Shown here piece after piece: positions 1 to 5,277 of a DNA stretch of 31,408 nt. This stretch comes from a virus, in IMG/VR virus record IMGVR_UViG_3300025420_000016, positions 1 through 31,408 of that record; one strand, written 5' to 3'. The translations under genes were made by a program, and so were the position numbers. The first letter of the stretch is position 1. Each line of letters starts with the position of its first letter. The notes beneath the pieces are model-generated. The model did no database searches, was not told where the DNA came from, and saw only the letters and a list, made by a program, of their open reading frames with translations.

Positions 1-490
1 TGTCAATCGTTTTACTTGGTTTAAAGTCTTGAATCTCCTCTGGCGTATAAACCCCAACAACACAGCCTGGATAGACCGAACGTATACCCTCGCTGACGCA
101 CCTTGCTCTGAGCATAGCCCTGGGGTAATTCCTCCAGTTGTCTTTGTTCGCAATGCCGATGCTCTTTGCTTGTGCCAACGACCAACTGACTTCAAGACTC
201 CCGCCTGACGGGTGAGAGAATATGCCTGTGACAACCGCATCTGTGTATTCCTTCCAATTAACGCTACCTCCTGCCTGCTGAAATCTAGCTAACATGGCAT
301 CTGCCTTGAGAGCTGGGCGACCTTGAATCACATGGTAGTCACGCATAGCAACTGCTGGATGTAGATTCTCAGCTTGGCATAGCAACATGATTGCCATAGC
401 CTCTTGAGGATTCTTAAACCCAAACATCTTGCTAGACGCTGCAACCTCTGCCATTTGTGTAATGTCTTGTAGTGGTACTAAATTATTCAT
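1..490 (-). CDS. recT: RecT-like single-strand annealing protein (C-terminus cut by window edge)
   Basis: This is the N-terminal 163 codons of a protein that runs off the left edge of the window. It begins MNNLVPLQDITQMAEVAAS and contains HPAMAVRDYHVIQGRPALKA, DAMLARFQQAGG, FSHPSGGSLEVSW and NWRNYPRAMLRAR-type segments, which I recognise from RecT-like phage recombinases. Such proteins coat single-stranded DNA and anneal it to homologous DNA. The partner nuclease is encoded two genes upstream on the same strand (692-1591), giving an exonuclease/annealase pair of the RecE-RecT type. The ATG at 490-488 lies inside the end of the preceding gene (stop 485-483), so the two are translationally coupled. 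Family assignment is by remembered pattern, not by search. Confidence 0.8.
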   Translation of the reverse strand, partial: MNNLVPLQDITQMAEVAASSKMFGFKNPQEAMAIMLLCQAENLHPAVAMRDYHVIQGRPALKADAMLARFQQAGGSVNWKEYTDAVVTGIFSHPSGGSLEVSWSLAQAKSIGIANKDNWRNYPRAMLRARCVSEGIRSVYPGCVVGVYTPEEIQDFKPSKTID

Positions 491-695
491 GGTTAACCTC
501 TCTTTGTTTAATCATTGCATCTGCCATTGCATAACAAACTCTTGCGTTATTTTCATAATCCCATCCGTTTCTATCTGAATATTCACATATCAACGGAATA
601 AATTGACCTGCAAACCAGTCTCTAAGCTCCATGCCTTCGTGTGCCACAATTAACCCTGTGGTAGGGTGTTTGTACATGATTGGATATGCTTTCAT
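483..695 (-). CDS. Small hypothetical protein between exonuclease and RecT genes
   Basis: This 70-residue protein is not recognised. It opens with MKAYPIMYKHPTTGLIVAHE, is rich in aromatic residues and has a charged C-terminus. The start is supported by a GGAGG box about 11 bases upstream on the minus strand. Its first codon overlaps the last bases of the exonuclease gene, and its last codons overlap the RecT start, so all three are probably translated as a coupled unit. Its position inside the recombination cassette suggests an accessory role there, but the sequence shows no nuclease or DNA-binding motif. Confidence 0.7.
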   Translation of the reverse strand: MKAYPIMYKHPTTGLIVAHEGMELRDWFAGQFIPLICEYSDRNGWDYENNARVCYAMADAMIKQREVNHE

Positions 696-1591
696 TTTAT
701 TAAGAACCTCCTAGAACCAGCCTGCTCAACTACGAACTGGTCGTAAAGCTCAGGCATAGCACTCTGGAATAACTTAGCGTCAAACCTCTTACTTGCTTTC
801 GCAGCCTTCCACGTGGCAAGCACTGCACCATCTACAGTTTGCAAACTGGATGCAGTCTCCATAAACCCAGCTACCAGGGTCTGTAACTGTTCCTCACGCC
901 CCTCTAGGAGCTTGATTTCGTCTTTAAGGTGCCTGAGTGCCCTGCAAGCCTCTTCTACGCTCATAGAGGCTGTTTTGACCGTTCCTGTGACATCCTGCGG
1001 GTACAATAGCTTTACTTGGTCTAAATCCTCTGGCGGAAGTGTTGTTCCTGCTTGTACATGACCCCAGACCTTAGCCATCTGCTGAATAAGTTCAGTCTTT
1101 TGTTGGTCAGAAATATCGTAGGGGAACATAACAAACTCAGAACCACCAAACAACACTGCCAAGTAAATACGTGTGTTACCAAATACTGCGGTTTCGTGGA
1201 CTAACTGAGCCATATCAGCGTCAGGAATGGTATTAGAAATATCGTCAAACTTATTACGCTGATGGCTGCCGTAGTTTTTACATTCGACCAGAATTGTTTG
1301 TCCATTTTCAGTACCTACAAAATCAAAGTGGGAACGAAACCAAGGCTCTTTAGGATGTGTGAGGGACTCCTCCACCTTCTTAAGTTCTACCTTGAGCTTA
1401 GACTGGGCAAGGTTACCGATTACGGGTTCCATGACGTGTCCCATCTGGACTGCCTCTATGCCTGACAAGTCTGGTATGTCCATCTTGCCCTGCTTGGTCA
1501 AAATAACCTCGTTAGCCTTACCCATTGCGACCCGTCTAGAGTCTCCTGACCAGATAGCGGAATTACGTGTTGCTGGAGTGAAATCAGACAT
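692..1591 (-). CDS. YqaJ/lambda-exonuclease-like recombination nuclease
   Basis: This 299-residue protein matches the YqaJ viral recombinase (lambda Exo) type of PD-(D/E)XK nuclease. The likely active-site residues are visible in order: E55 in GHVMEP, D90 in SHFDF, the E103-x-K105 pair in ILVECKNYG, and the Q129/H132 region in AQLVHETAVF. Enzymes of this family resect double-stranded DNA ends 5' to 3', leaving a single strand for the annealing protein, here the RecT-like product of 1-490. A strong AGGAGGTGACAG ribosome-binding site precedes the ATG, and the gene overlaps the end of the upstream Cys-rich gene by 8 bases. The C-terminal third (about residues 205-299) is predicted helical and less conserved. 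I am confident of the fold and less sure of the exact polarity of resection. Confidence 0.85.
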   Translation of the reverse strand: MSDFTPATRNSAIWSGDSRRVAMGKANEVILTKQGKMDIPDLSGIEAVQMGHVMEPVIGNLAQSKLKVELKKVEESLTHPKEPWFRSHFDFVGTENGQTILVECKNYGSHQRNKFDDISNTIPDADMAQLVHETAVFGNTRIYLAVLFGGSEFVMFPYDISDQQKTELIQQMAKVWGHVQAGTTLPPEDLDQVKLLYPQDVTGTVKTASMSVEEACRALRHLKDEIKLLEGREEQLQTLVAGFMETASSLQTVDGAVLATWKAAKASKRFDAKLFQSAMPELYDQFVVEQAGSRRFLIK

Positions 1592-1811
1592 CTGTCACCT
1601 CCTTTGCCACAAAGTATTTAGCATCAATACGACAAGTGTCTATTGAGGTGTATTCCTTGCGCTCAGTGGCACAGTAGGGTAAGTCATCAAAACGGACATG
1701 AGACCCGTCTACGGGGCTTGGATGGTCGTCACGGGCACATCTGCCGTGTCTGGCCTTGCCAAATGAGTCAAGCCTATAGTGGGTGCAGTCGATACATAGT
1801 TTTATTTGCAT
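1584..1811 (-). CDS. Small Cys-rich putative zinc-binding protein
   Basis: This 75-residue protein has five cysteines (C6, C9, C25, C47, C60). The arrangement is a CxxC pair near the N-terminus followed by single Cys residues, ending with a DAKYF segment. It resembles small cysteine-rich phage proteins of unknown function that may bind a metal. The start is uncertain. ATGs at 1871, 1829 and 1811 are in frame and none has a clear Shine-Dalgarno box. I chose 1811 because the first CxxC then sits close to the N-terminus, and because the shared early leader motif (1832-1841) then lies 20 bases upstream, within the spacing range seen at the other early genes. It overlaps the exonuclease start by 8 bases. 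Confidence 0.65.
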   Translation of the reverse strand: MQIKLCIDCTHYRLDSFGKARHGRCARDDHPSPVDGSHVRFDDLPYCATERKEYTSIDTCRIDAKYFVAKEVTDV

Positions 1812-1831
1812 GGTATTGTGTACTTTCATGT

Positions 1832-1855
1832 TAGTTAGGAAATGTCTGTTAAGAC
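1832..1855 (-). promoter_or_regulatory. Early leader element, degenerate copy E (hairpin + TCCTAACTA)
   Basis: Read on the minus strand, a 4-bp hairpin (GTCT-TAAC-AGAC, 1855-1844) is followed by ATTTCCTAACTA. This matches the core CCTAACT of the elements upstream of four other early genes. It lies 20 bases before the ATG at 1811. This is the weakest copy: the stem is short and only the core of the motif is kept. Confidence 0.4.
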
Positions 1856-1883
1856 GATGTGATGATAACATTAGATGATTAGT

Positions 1884-2126
1884 CTAAGATAAATTATTTT
1901 CTCCTTTGTTGTTTAAATGTGAAAGGGGTTCTAGTCCAGCCATCAGGACCACCAGGTTACACAGCTCTTCCCTGAACCCTGCAGCGTCTACCTCTAGTTC
2001 TATTTGTTTACGATAGCGTTTGATTAGTAGCTCCACCTCTTTATGTCTGTACGCTACCTCTATGTCCATATCTTTACGATACTTTCGCCTAAGTTCTTCT
2101 CTACGTTTCAGTAATAGTTCTATCAT
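1884..2126 (-). CDS. Hypothetical coiled-coil protein
   Basis: This 80-residue protein is dominated by charged helical sequence. It opens MIELLLKRREELRRKYRK and continues with a heptad-like run, and a hydrophobic segment near residues 55-66 (LCNLVVLMAGLEPL) breaks the helix. No family is recognised. An AAGGAGGG box lies about 7 bases upstream of the ATG, making the start firm. The gene overlaps the stop of the preceding gene (2123-2350) by four bases and so is probably coupled to it. It lies between the origin-like region and the recombination cassette. Confidence 0.65.
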   Translation of the reverse strand: MIELLLKRREELRRKYRKDMDIEVAYRHKEVELLIKRYRKQIELEVDAAGFREELCNLVVLMAGLEPLSHLNNKGENNLS

Positions 2127-2350
2127 TCTCTACCCTCCTTAATTAAGTCCCCAACTGTCTTGGGTATTGATTTATAGGTCCAAAACCAAAAGTCTACCGA
2201 TAAAGTAGACTGCCTACACGTACGCTCAACGTACTCCAGCCACCTATGGTCATGGGGTCCTACCTCTACGGGATACCATGCAAACCACTTATGGGGCTTA
2301 CTTAGTCTTTCTACTTTTTCTAAATGGGTCTCCCCAAAATCTATCTTCAT
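2123..2350 (-). CDS. Small hypothetical protein, first gene left of the origin-like region
   Basis: This 75-residue protein is not recognised. It is unusually rich in tryptophan and other aromatics (WFAWYPVEVG, HRWLEYVE, VDFWFWTYKS) and has a basic-acidic C-terminus. It is the first gene on the left side of the iteron region and therefore the first to be transcribed from any promoter there. The ribosome-binding site is weak (AAGAAAGTAGAAC before the ATG). It overlaps the next gene by an ATGA junction. Confidence 0.6.
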   Translation of the reverse strand: MKIDFGETHLEKVERLSKPHKWFAWYPVEVGPHDHRWLEYVERTCRQSTLSVDFWFWTYKSIPKTVGDLIKEGRE

Positions 2351-2405
2351 GTTCTACTTTCTTAAGTTTAAGTCTACTACATACTATATATAATATATGT
2401 ATGTC

Positions 2406-2543
2406 TCTATATTGAACCTCTATATTGAGTTTTCTATATTGAGTTTCTATATTGAGACTTCTATATAGAGTTTTCAATATAGAGACCTCAATACAATTTT
2501 ACTCAATACATCTTCCTGTATATATATATTCCCTCAATATTGA
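2406..2543. repeat. Iteron array: 10-bp TCTATATTGA units spaced 13-14 bp
   Basis: Four exact direct copies of TCTATATTGA begin at 2406, 2419, 2433 and 2446. A palindromic variant TCTATATAGA follows at 2460, then an exact inverted copy TCAATATAGA at 2474. Degenerate TCAATAC units follow at 2488 and 2503, and a palindrome TCAATATTGA at 2534. From 2406 to 2474 the spacing alternates between 13 and 14 bp. Regularly spaced short direct repeats in a non-coding AT-rich region beside a DnaA box are typical of an iteron-type replication origin. A cluster of operator sites for a phage regulator is the main alternative. Confidence 0.75.
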
Positions 2544-2544
2544 G

Positions 2545-2571
2545 TAATTATTAATCTATGATTAATAATTA
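2545..2571. repeat. Perfect 12-bp AT-rich inverted repeat
   Basis: TAATTATTAATC (2545-2556) and its exact reverse complement GATTAATAATTA (2560-2571) are separated by only three bases. The repeat sits between the iteron array and the DnaA box. It could form a cruciform, mark the easily melted part of an origin, or bind a dimeric protein. Confidence 0.7.
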
Positions 2572-2597
2572 GGAATGCATATATGGTCAATCTAGCC

Positions 2598-2606
2598 TGT
2601 GGATAA
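2598..2606 (-). other. DnaA box (perfect consensus)
   Basis: The plus strand reads TGTGGATAA, the exact complement of the bacterial DnaA box TTATCCACA. A single perfect box could occur by chance, but its place 55 bp from the iterons and 27 bp from the AT-rich inverted repeat makes a role in replication initiation by host DnaA plausible. Confidence 0.6.
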
Positions 2607-2756
2607 CTTTATAAGGCTTTATAGGCATTATTTTTATTACCCACACTTACCCCTTACCCAGCCCCCAAAAGGGGCGCAGGGGTTGTTTTAAGGGGTTTAT
2701 TGGGACAATTGACACATAGGGGCTTCAGGCTCTGACAAACCCCCAGTTGTTCGCAC

Positions 2757-2936
2757 TTACTCATCATGTTCTATACGGGTTAACTCAATTACGAAAAACA
2801 CCAGCATGATAAGAAAACCTAGGGATAACCCCATAGTGTCCCCTTTAGATAAATTCTCTAAGAATAAATCATTTACCAATAAAAACAGACTAGCAGCGCA
2901 TATGCAAACGCCAAATGTATAAAAATAATATTTCAT
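2757..2936 (-). CDS. Small two-helix membrane protein
   Basis: A 59-residue reading frame begins at the ATG 2936-2934 and ends at TAA 2759-2757. Two strongly hydrophobic stretches are visible, at about residues 4-21 (YFYTFGVCICAASLFLL) and 35-53 (MGLSLGFLIMLVFFVIEL), joined by a short polar loop; the tail ends RIEHDE. It therefore looks like a two-pass inner-membrane protein. A perfect GGAGG box lies about 4 bases upstream, and the ATG overlaps the TGA of the preceding gene (ATGA), both strong signs that it is translated. Early expression argues against a classical holin. Superinfection exclusion or membrane targeting of replication are guesses. Confidence 0.7.
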   Translation of the reverse strand: MKYYFYTFGVCICAASLFLLVNDLFLENLSKGDTMGLSLGFLIMLVFFVIELTRIEHDE

Positions 2937-3115
2937 GCTACCTCCAATTCTCTAACAAATGAAACATAAGCCTCATGAACTGACCTACCCAATTCAATCA
3001 ACACTCTAGCCTCATTAGTTGAAATTCCCCTATGTTCGGCAAATACGTCAACGGTCAAATAGTTATTGAACCAGTCTAAAAACTCAGATTGTAGAAACGC
3101 TTGAGTATTACTCAT
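2933..3115 (-). CDS. Small hypothetical early protein
   Basis: This 60-residue protein is not recognised. It is acidic to neutral and mostly helical, starting MSNTQAFLQSEFLDWF. The frame could open at 3127 (MRYFMSN), but I chose the ATG at 3115 because a GAGGT box lies six bases before it. The shared early leader motif (3128-3137) lies 12 bases upstream of this start. The gene ends in an ATGA overlap with the membrane protein at 2757-2936, so the two are probably co-translated. Confidence 0.6.
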   Translation of the reverse strand: MSNTQAFLQSEFLDWFNNYLTVDVFAEHRGISTNEARVLIELGRSVHEAYVSFVRELEVA

Positions 3116-3127
3116 AAAATACCTCAT

Positions 3128-3154
3128 AAGTTAGGATAGATGCAAAATAGCATC
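3128..3154 (-). promoter_or_regulatory. Early leader element copy A (hairpin + ATCCTAACTT)
   Basis: On the minus strand a hairpin GATGC-TATTTT-GCATC (3154-3139) is followed by TATCCTAACTT (3138-3128), then the GAGGT ribosome-binding site and the ATG at 3115. The same order of hairpin, motif, GAGG box and ATG recurs at 3503-3536 and 4079-4111. Confidence 0.6.
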
Positions 3155-3157
3155 CCC

Positions 3158-3185
3158 TAGAAGCCTCATAGAAGCCCCTAGAAGC
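3158..3185. repeat. Three TAGAAGC direct repeats at helical spacing
   Basis: TAGAAGC occurs at 3158-3164, 3169-3175 and 3179-3185, with start-to-start distances of 11 and 10 bp. The array lies between the stop of the gene at 3192-3488 and leader copy A. Sites one helical turn apart would face the same side of the DNA, as expected for cooperative protein binding. Slippage-type duplication is an alternative. Confidence 0.45.
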
Positions 3186-3191
3186 TATTAT

Positions 3192-3488
3192 TTAAGCAGT
3201 CTGTAACATTTCCTCTTGAGCAAAGCAAATGCCGTCTAAATAGGCGTTAATTAAATCGTATAGATGCCTTTTAGTAGTGTGGTAACTGATTATTGGTGTA
3301 CGGCATCCACCATGTTCATTACACATTCTGTGTACGCATACTCCTCCATAAGCGTAGGACAAGTGGAAATTGCCCACATTAGCAACATTCCTGCCATCAA
3401 TGTGTGAATATGGTTTGCTAGGTGAGTTGGTTAACTCATTCAGTCTCTGTACTCTGTTTTCTAGCATTTTGTCTGTGATTCTGTCCAT
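3192..3488 (-). CDS. Hypothetical early protein
   Basis: This 98-residue protein is not recognised. It starts MDRITDKMLENRVQRLNEL, a helical segment. The middle is rich in Tyr, Gly, His and Cys (SYAYGGVCVHRMCNEHGG), where two Cys and two His lie within about 12 residues and could bind a metal. The C-terminus is helical again. GAGG lies 8 bases before the ATG, preceded by leader copy B (3503-3536). The neighbours are other small early genes, each with its own leader, unlike the tightly overlapping genes left of 2350. Confidence 0.6.
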   Translation of the reverse strand: MDRITDKMLENRVQRLNELTNSPSKPYSHIDGRNVANVGNFHLSYAYGGVCVHRMCNEHGGCRTPIISYHTTKRHLYDLINAYLDGICFAQEEMLQTA

Positions 3489-3502
3489 GATAAAACCTCA
3501 TT

Positions 3503-3536
3503 AAGTTAGGATTAAAAAGATACGCTAAAACGTATC
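3503..3536 (-). promoter_or_regulatory. Early leader element copy B (hairpin + TTAATCCTAACTT)
   Basis: On the minus strand a 6-bp hairpin GATACG-TTTTAG-CGTATC (3536-3519) is followed by TTTTTAATCCTAACTT, then AATGAGG and the ATG at 3488. The hairpin with five T residues after it resembles a weak intrinsic terminator, so it could end the upstream message as well as mark the next leader. A second hairpin (ATAGCC/GGCTAT, 3539-3559) lies just upstream of it. Confidence 0.6.
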
Positions 3537-3569
3537 GCATAGCCCCCATAAGAGGCTATACGCTAGACT

Positions 3570-3767
3570 TTAAACCGTTACCGCCTCAATAGGCTTAGAA
3601 TCGGTACAAATACACACTATGCGCTTAAATTTCGGTGCATTCTCTAGCGTGTGAACCGTTATATTTCTACCCGTGTGCGTGTAGCTTTCAACCCTCATCT
3701 TTTCACCGTGTACAGTGATAATTTGACCAATTTTGTAGTTTCCCTTTGGTATAAATGCAAATTTCAT
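3570..3767 (-). CDS. Small basic beta-rich hypothetical early protein
   Basis: This 65-residue protein is not recognised. It opens MKFAFIPKGNYKIGQIITVH and alternates short hydrophobic strands with basic turns (GEKMRVESYTHTGRNITVHT), which suggests a small beta-barrel such as an SH3- or OB-like fold. Two cysteines (CIC) lie near the C-terminus. The ribosome-binding site is weak (GAAAG). A motif copy (3787-3799) lies 19 bases upstream, without a clear hairpin. I cannot assign a role. Confidence 0.55.
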   Translation of the reverse strand: MKFAFIPKGNYKIGQIITVHGEKMRVESYTHTGRNITVHTLENAPKFKRIVCICTDSKPIEAVTV

Positions 3768-3786
3768 GATAATTCTTTCGATGGTT

Positions 3787-3799
3787 AAATTAGGATTAA
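3787..3799 (-). promoter_or_regulatory. Early leader motif copy C (TTAATCCTAATTT)
   Basis: The minus strand reads TTAATCCTAATTT, one base different from copies B and D, in the 33-base gap before the gene at 3570-3767. No convincing hairpin precedes this copy, since the upstream gene's stop codon is immediately adjacent. Confidence 0.5.
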
Positions 3800-3800
3800 A

Positions 3801-4055
3801 TTAAATAAATGATTCGTCAAAAAAGTGTTGATGTATTTCTACTGTCTCACACATCAAGCCAGTTATCTCACACTTAAAGAAATCAGTACCTTCAAATGGC
3901 ATAAAGTCCCATATTGATTTATCCATGGTGTTATCTTTAAACCATGTATCTAAAAGAATAGATTCCTCATTAGTTAAACCAGAGTAGTCACCATTGACTA
4001 AAGCGCTCAAAAAATGAGAGCCGATAATGTACATATAAGAATTGTTTGTTTGCAT
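3801..4055 (-). CDS. First early gene: acidic hypothetical protein
   Basis: This 84-residue protein is not recognised. It is acidic and aromatic-rich (NEESILLDTWFKDNTMD, WDFMPFEGTDFF) and has two Cys (CEITGLMCE). It is the first gene downstream of the consensus promoter at 4119-4146 and is therefore probably among the first expressed on infection. Small acidic early phage proteins often interfere with host functions, but nothing in this sequence proves that here. The start is backed by an AGAGGT box about 5 bases upstream and by leader copy D. Confidence 0.6.
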   Translation of the reverse strand: MQTNNSYMYIIGSHFLSALVNGDYSGLTNEESILLDTWFKDNTMDKSIWDFMPFEGTDFFKCEITGLMCETVEIHQHFFDESFI

Positions 4056-4078
4056 ATTTACCTCTTAGGAGAAGATTT

Positions 4079-4111
4079 AAGTTAGGATTAACAGAGTTAT
4101 TAAGCTCTGTT
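4079..4111 (-). promoter_or_regulatory. Early leader element copy D (hairpin + TTAATCCTAACTT)
   Basis: On the minus strand a perfect 7-bp hairpin AACAGAG-CTTAATAA-CTCTGTT (4111-4090) runs directly into AATCCTAACTTAA. It lies just downstream of the promoter at 4119-4146, so the transcript should begin at or very near the hairpin. That places this element at the extreme 5' end of the early messenger RNA. Confidence 0.65.
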
Positions 4112-4118
4112 ACTATGT

Positions 4119-4146
4119 ATTATATATATATAAAAACCATTGTCAA
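4119..4146 (-). promoter_or_regulatory. Consensus sigma70 early promoter
   Basis: On the minus strand a perfect -35 box TTGACA (4146-4141) and a perfect -10 box TATAAT (4124-4119) are separated by 16 bases. The upstream flank is AT-rich with TTGAAAATA-type runs, like an UP element. It points into the early genes, and the start site is expected near 4112. This is the clearest promoter in the window and implies that the host RNA polymerase transcribes the early genes. Confidence 0.85.
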
Positions 4147-4456
4147 CAACTATTTTCAATTATTTTCAATATATAAACCCTAGTAGAATAAAGTATTAAA
4201 CTGTAAATATGTATTCAAGTATGTTAGAATATATATTAATATCATATTGAGATAATACATAAGAGGGTGTATATCTATATATCTATAGTGTAATTAAACA
4301 ATTAGGGACAGATAGAAAATAGAGGGGTGACTACCTCTCCCCGCTCCCGTCTCACGCATATTTATATATTGAAGCAAGTGCTCACTAACCAGGGATATGG
4401 GAGTAAGTAATAACTTACATATTGTGATGTGAGTGCACACTGACCTATTGGGGACT

Positions 4457-4517
4457 TGGGGGTGTAATGTACGTGACCCCCACCCCTCCCCCGCATAAAA
4501 AAAATATGTATTTATGC
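4457..4517 (-). terminator. Possible terminator region after the GT9-like gene
   Basis: On the minus strand, just past the stop of the gene at 4512-5225, come an AT stem (GCATAAA/TTTATGC, 4517-4493) enclosing a run of eight T residues, the G-rich run, and a 7-bp GC-rich stem TGGGGGT/ACCCCCA with a 12-base loop. The order is not that of a classical intrinsic terminator, because the T run is in the loop of the first stem, so termination is only plausible. Confidence 0.35.
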
Positions 4518-5225
4518 CAGACGTTGTTTAGTAACTGTGTTGAGTGGTAGTACGTCTGATGTAGTTCCGTATACGGTTCTGTGTGCTTCTTTGTTCCACT
4601 TGTTATAGGTAGTCCACAGGGGTCCTGTATCTACTGCGTGGATTATCTTGACGGTTTTGGACAGGCAGCCTATGTCTGTGACGGACATACCCAGTTCTAG
4701 GGTAGATTGGCACAGCCCTGTGGGTAGGGTAGTCATAACGGTGTGGTCATCTGCCAGATACTTTTTAACCATGTTCTGGAAGAACCACGGGTTGTAGTCT
4801 GTGAGTTGGTTAGACATGGGTACAGAGTTGATGATGAGCACATCATATTTAGGGTGTTTGCCTTTCTCCAGTGCTGGGTAGTTGAAGAGGAAAGCATCTG
4901 GGTGTTGCATAGGGTTCATCACACCTAACTGATTACTGAGGTGGGAGAACCAGTCTAGGTGGAAGGCTACCCAGTTGCGTTTGAGGGGGGAGCGGTAGAA
5001 GTATCCGTCTGTACCTATCCAACTGTTAACAGCATCTTTGTTGTGGGTGAGGTCTTGTAGGGTGATGGGTAAGTTTTCACATAGTGGGAGGAGTTGCGGT
5101 ATGTACTCTTGTTTGCAGTAGTGGATGGCTTCTGTGTTTGGGTTGAACTCACAAACCTTGCGTAAGTAGTTCAGGTGGATGAGCTGGTCACCCAGGTGAT
5201 ATTCACTGTATGTGCGTACTAACAT
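4512..5225 (-). CDS. GT9-like (GT-B fold) glycosyltransferase-like protein
   Basis: This 237-residue protein resembles a short version of glycosyltransferase family 9 (heptosyltransferase-like). The N-terminal HLGDQLIHLNYLRKV segment has the Gly-Asp-x-Leu turn (G12-L15) of that family. The C-terminal half has LPTG..., IGCLSKTVKIIHAVDTG and a DTGP motif (199-202) where GT9 enzymes hold the nucleotide-sugar site. At 237 residues it is shorter than typical bacterial GT9 enzymes, so the substrate may differ. It probably acts in the host cytoplasm on sugars of the cell surface or the virion. AGGAGG before the ATG supports the start. It stands alone on the minus strand, facing away from the late block. 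Assignment is by motif, with moderate confidence. Confidence 0.5.
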   Translation of the reverse strand: MLVRTYSEYHLGDQLIHLNYLRKVCEFNPNTEAIHYCKQEYIPQLLPLCENLPITLQDLTHNKDAVNSWIGTDGYFYRSPLKRNWVAFHLDWFSHLSNQLGVMNPMQHPDAFLFNYPALEKGKHPKYDVLIINSVPMSNQLTDYNPWFFQNMVKKYLADDHTVMTTLPTGLCQSTLELGMSVTDIGCLSKTVKIIHAVDTGPLWTTYNKWNKEAHRTVYGTTSDVLPLNTVTKQRLA

Positions 5226-5253
5226 TTGCTTCCTCCTAGAGTTATGGTATTAT
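5226..5253 (+). promoter_or_regulatory. Weak candidate late promoter at the divergent junction
   Basis: In the 52-base gap between divergent genes the plus strand has TTGCTT (5226-5231) and TATTAT (5248-5253) separated by 16 bases. The -10 is good (5 of 6) and the -35 poor (3 of 6). The -35 overlaps the ribosome-binding area of the leftward gene. Late transcription must start somewhere near here, but it could use another signal or an activator. Confidence 0.35.
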
Positions 5254-5277
5254 CTGATTATAGGTGGAGATGATTAT

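Larger units (their letters stand above)
2351..2756. other. Non-coding origin-like region
   Basis: No gene is visible in these 406 bases. From left to right it holds an AT-rich run, the iteron array, the AT-rich inverted repeat, the DnaA box and a GC-rich hairpin (GCCCC-CAAAA-GGGGC, 2661-2675) with several C and G runs. The combination resembles replication origins of phages and plasmids. It is flanked on both sides by minus-strand genes, so it is not a strand-switch point. I find no clear promoter hexamers for the gene at 2123-2350. Confidence 0.6.
4056..4511. other. Non-coding region with promoter and several hairpins
   Basis: I see no gene in these 456 bases. Besides the promoter and leader copy D it holds three small hairpins: AGAGG/CCTCT at 4321-4338, GTAAGT-AATA-ACTTAC at 4403-4418 (flanked by CTCAC at 4381-4385 and GTGAG at 4429-4433), and TGGGGGT/ACCCCCA at 4457-4482. 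A C-rich run on the plus strand (4477-4492) reads as three adjacent G-runs on the minus strand. The block separates the glycosyltransferase gene from the early genes and probably insulates them. Confidence 0.6.

Noticed and set aside
2406-2543. CRISPR array
   Set aside because: Units are only 10 bp with 3-4 bp between them and there are no spacers of 25-40 bp or cas genes.
2598-2606. Reading the DnaA box as proof of a chromosomal origin
   Set aside because: All other content is viral and a single box does not define a chromosomal oriC; it is kept only as part of a phage origin hypothesis.
2701-2760. Plus-strand TTGACA at about 2710 as a promoter
   Set aside because: No -10 hexamer lies 15-19 bases downstream and there is no plus-strand gene to drive.
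4300-4500. tRNA gene
   Set aside because: The small hairpins do not assemble into a cloverleaf; no T-loop (GGTTCRANNCC) or anticodon arm is present.
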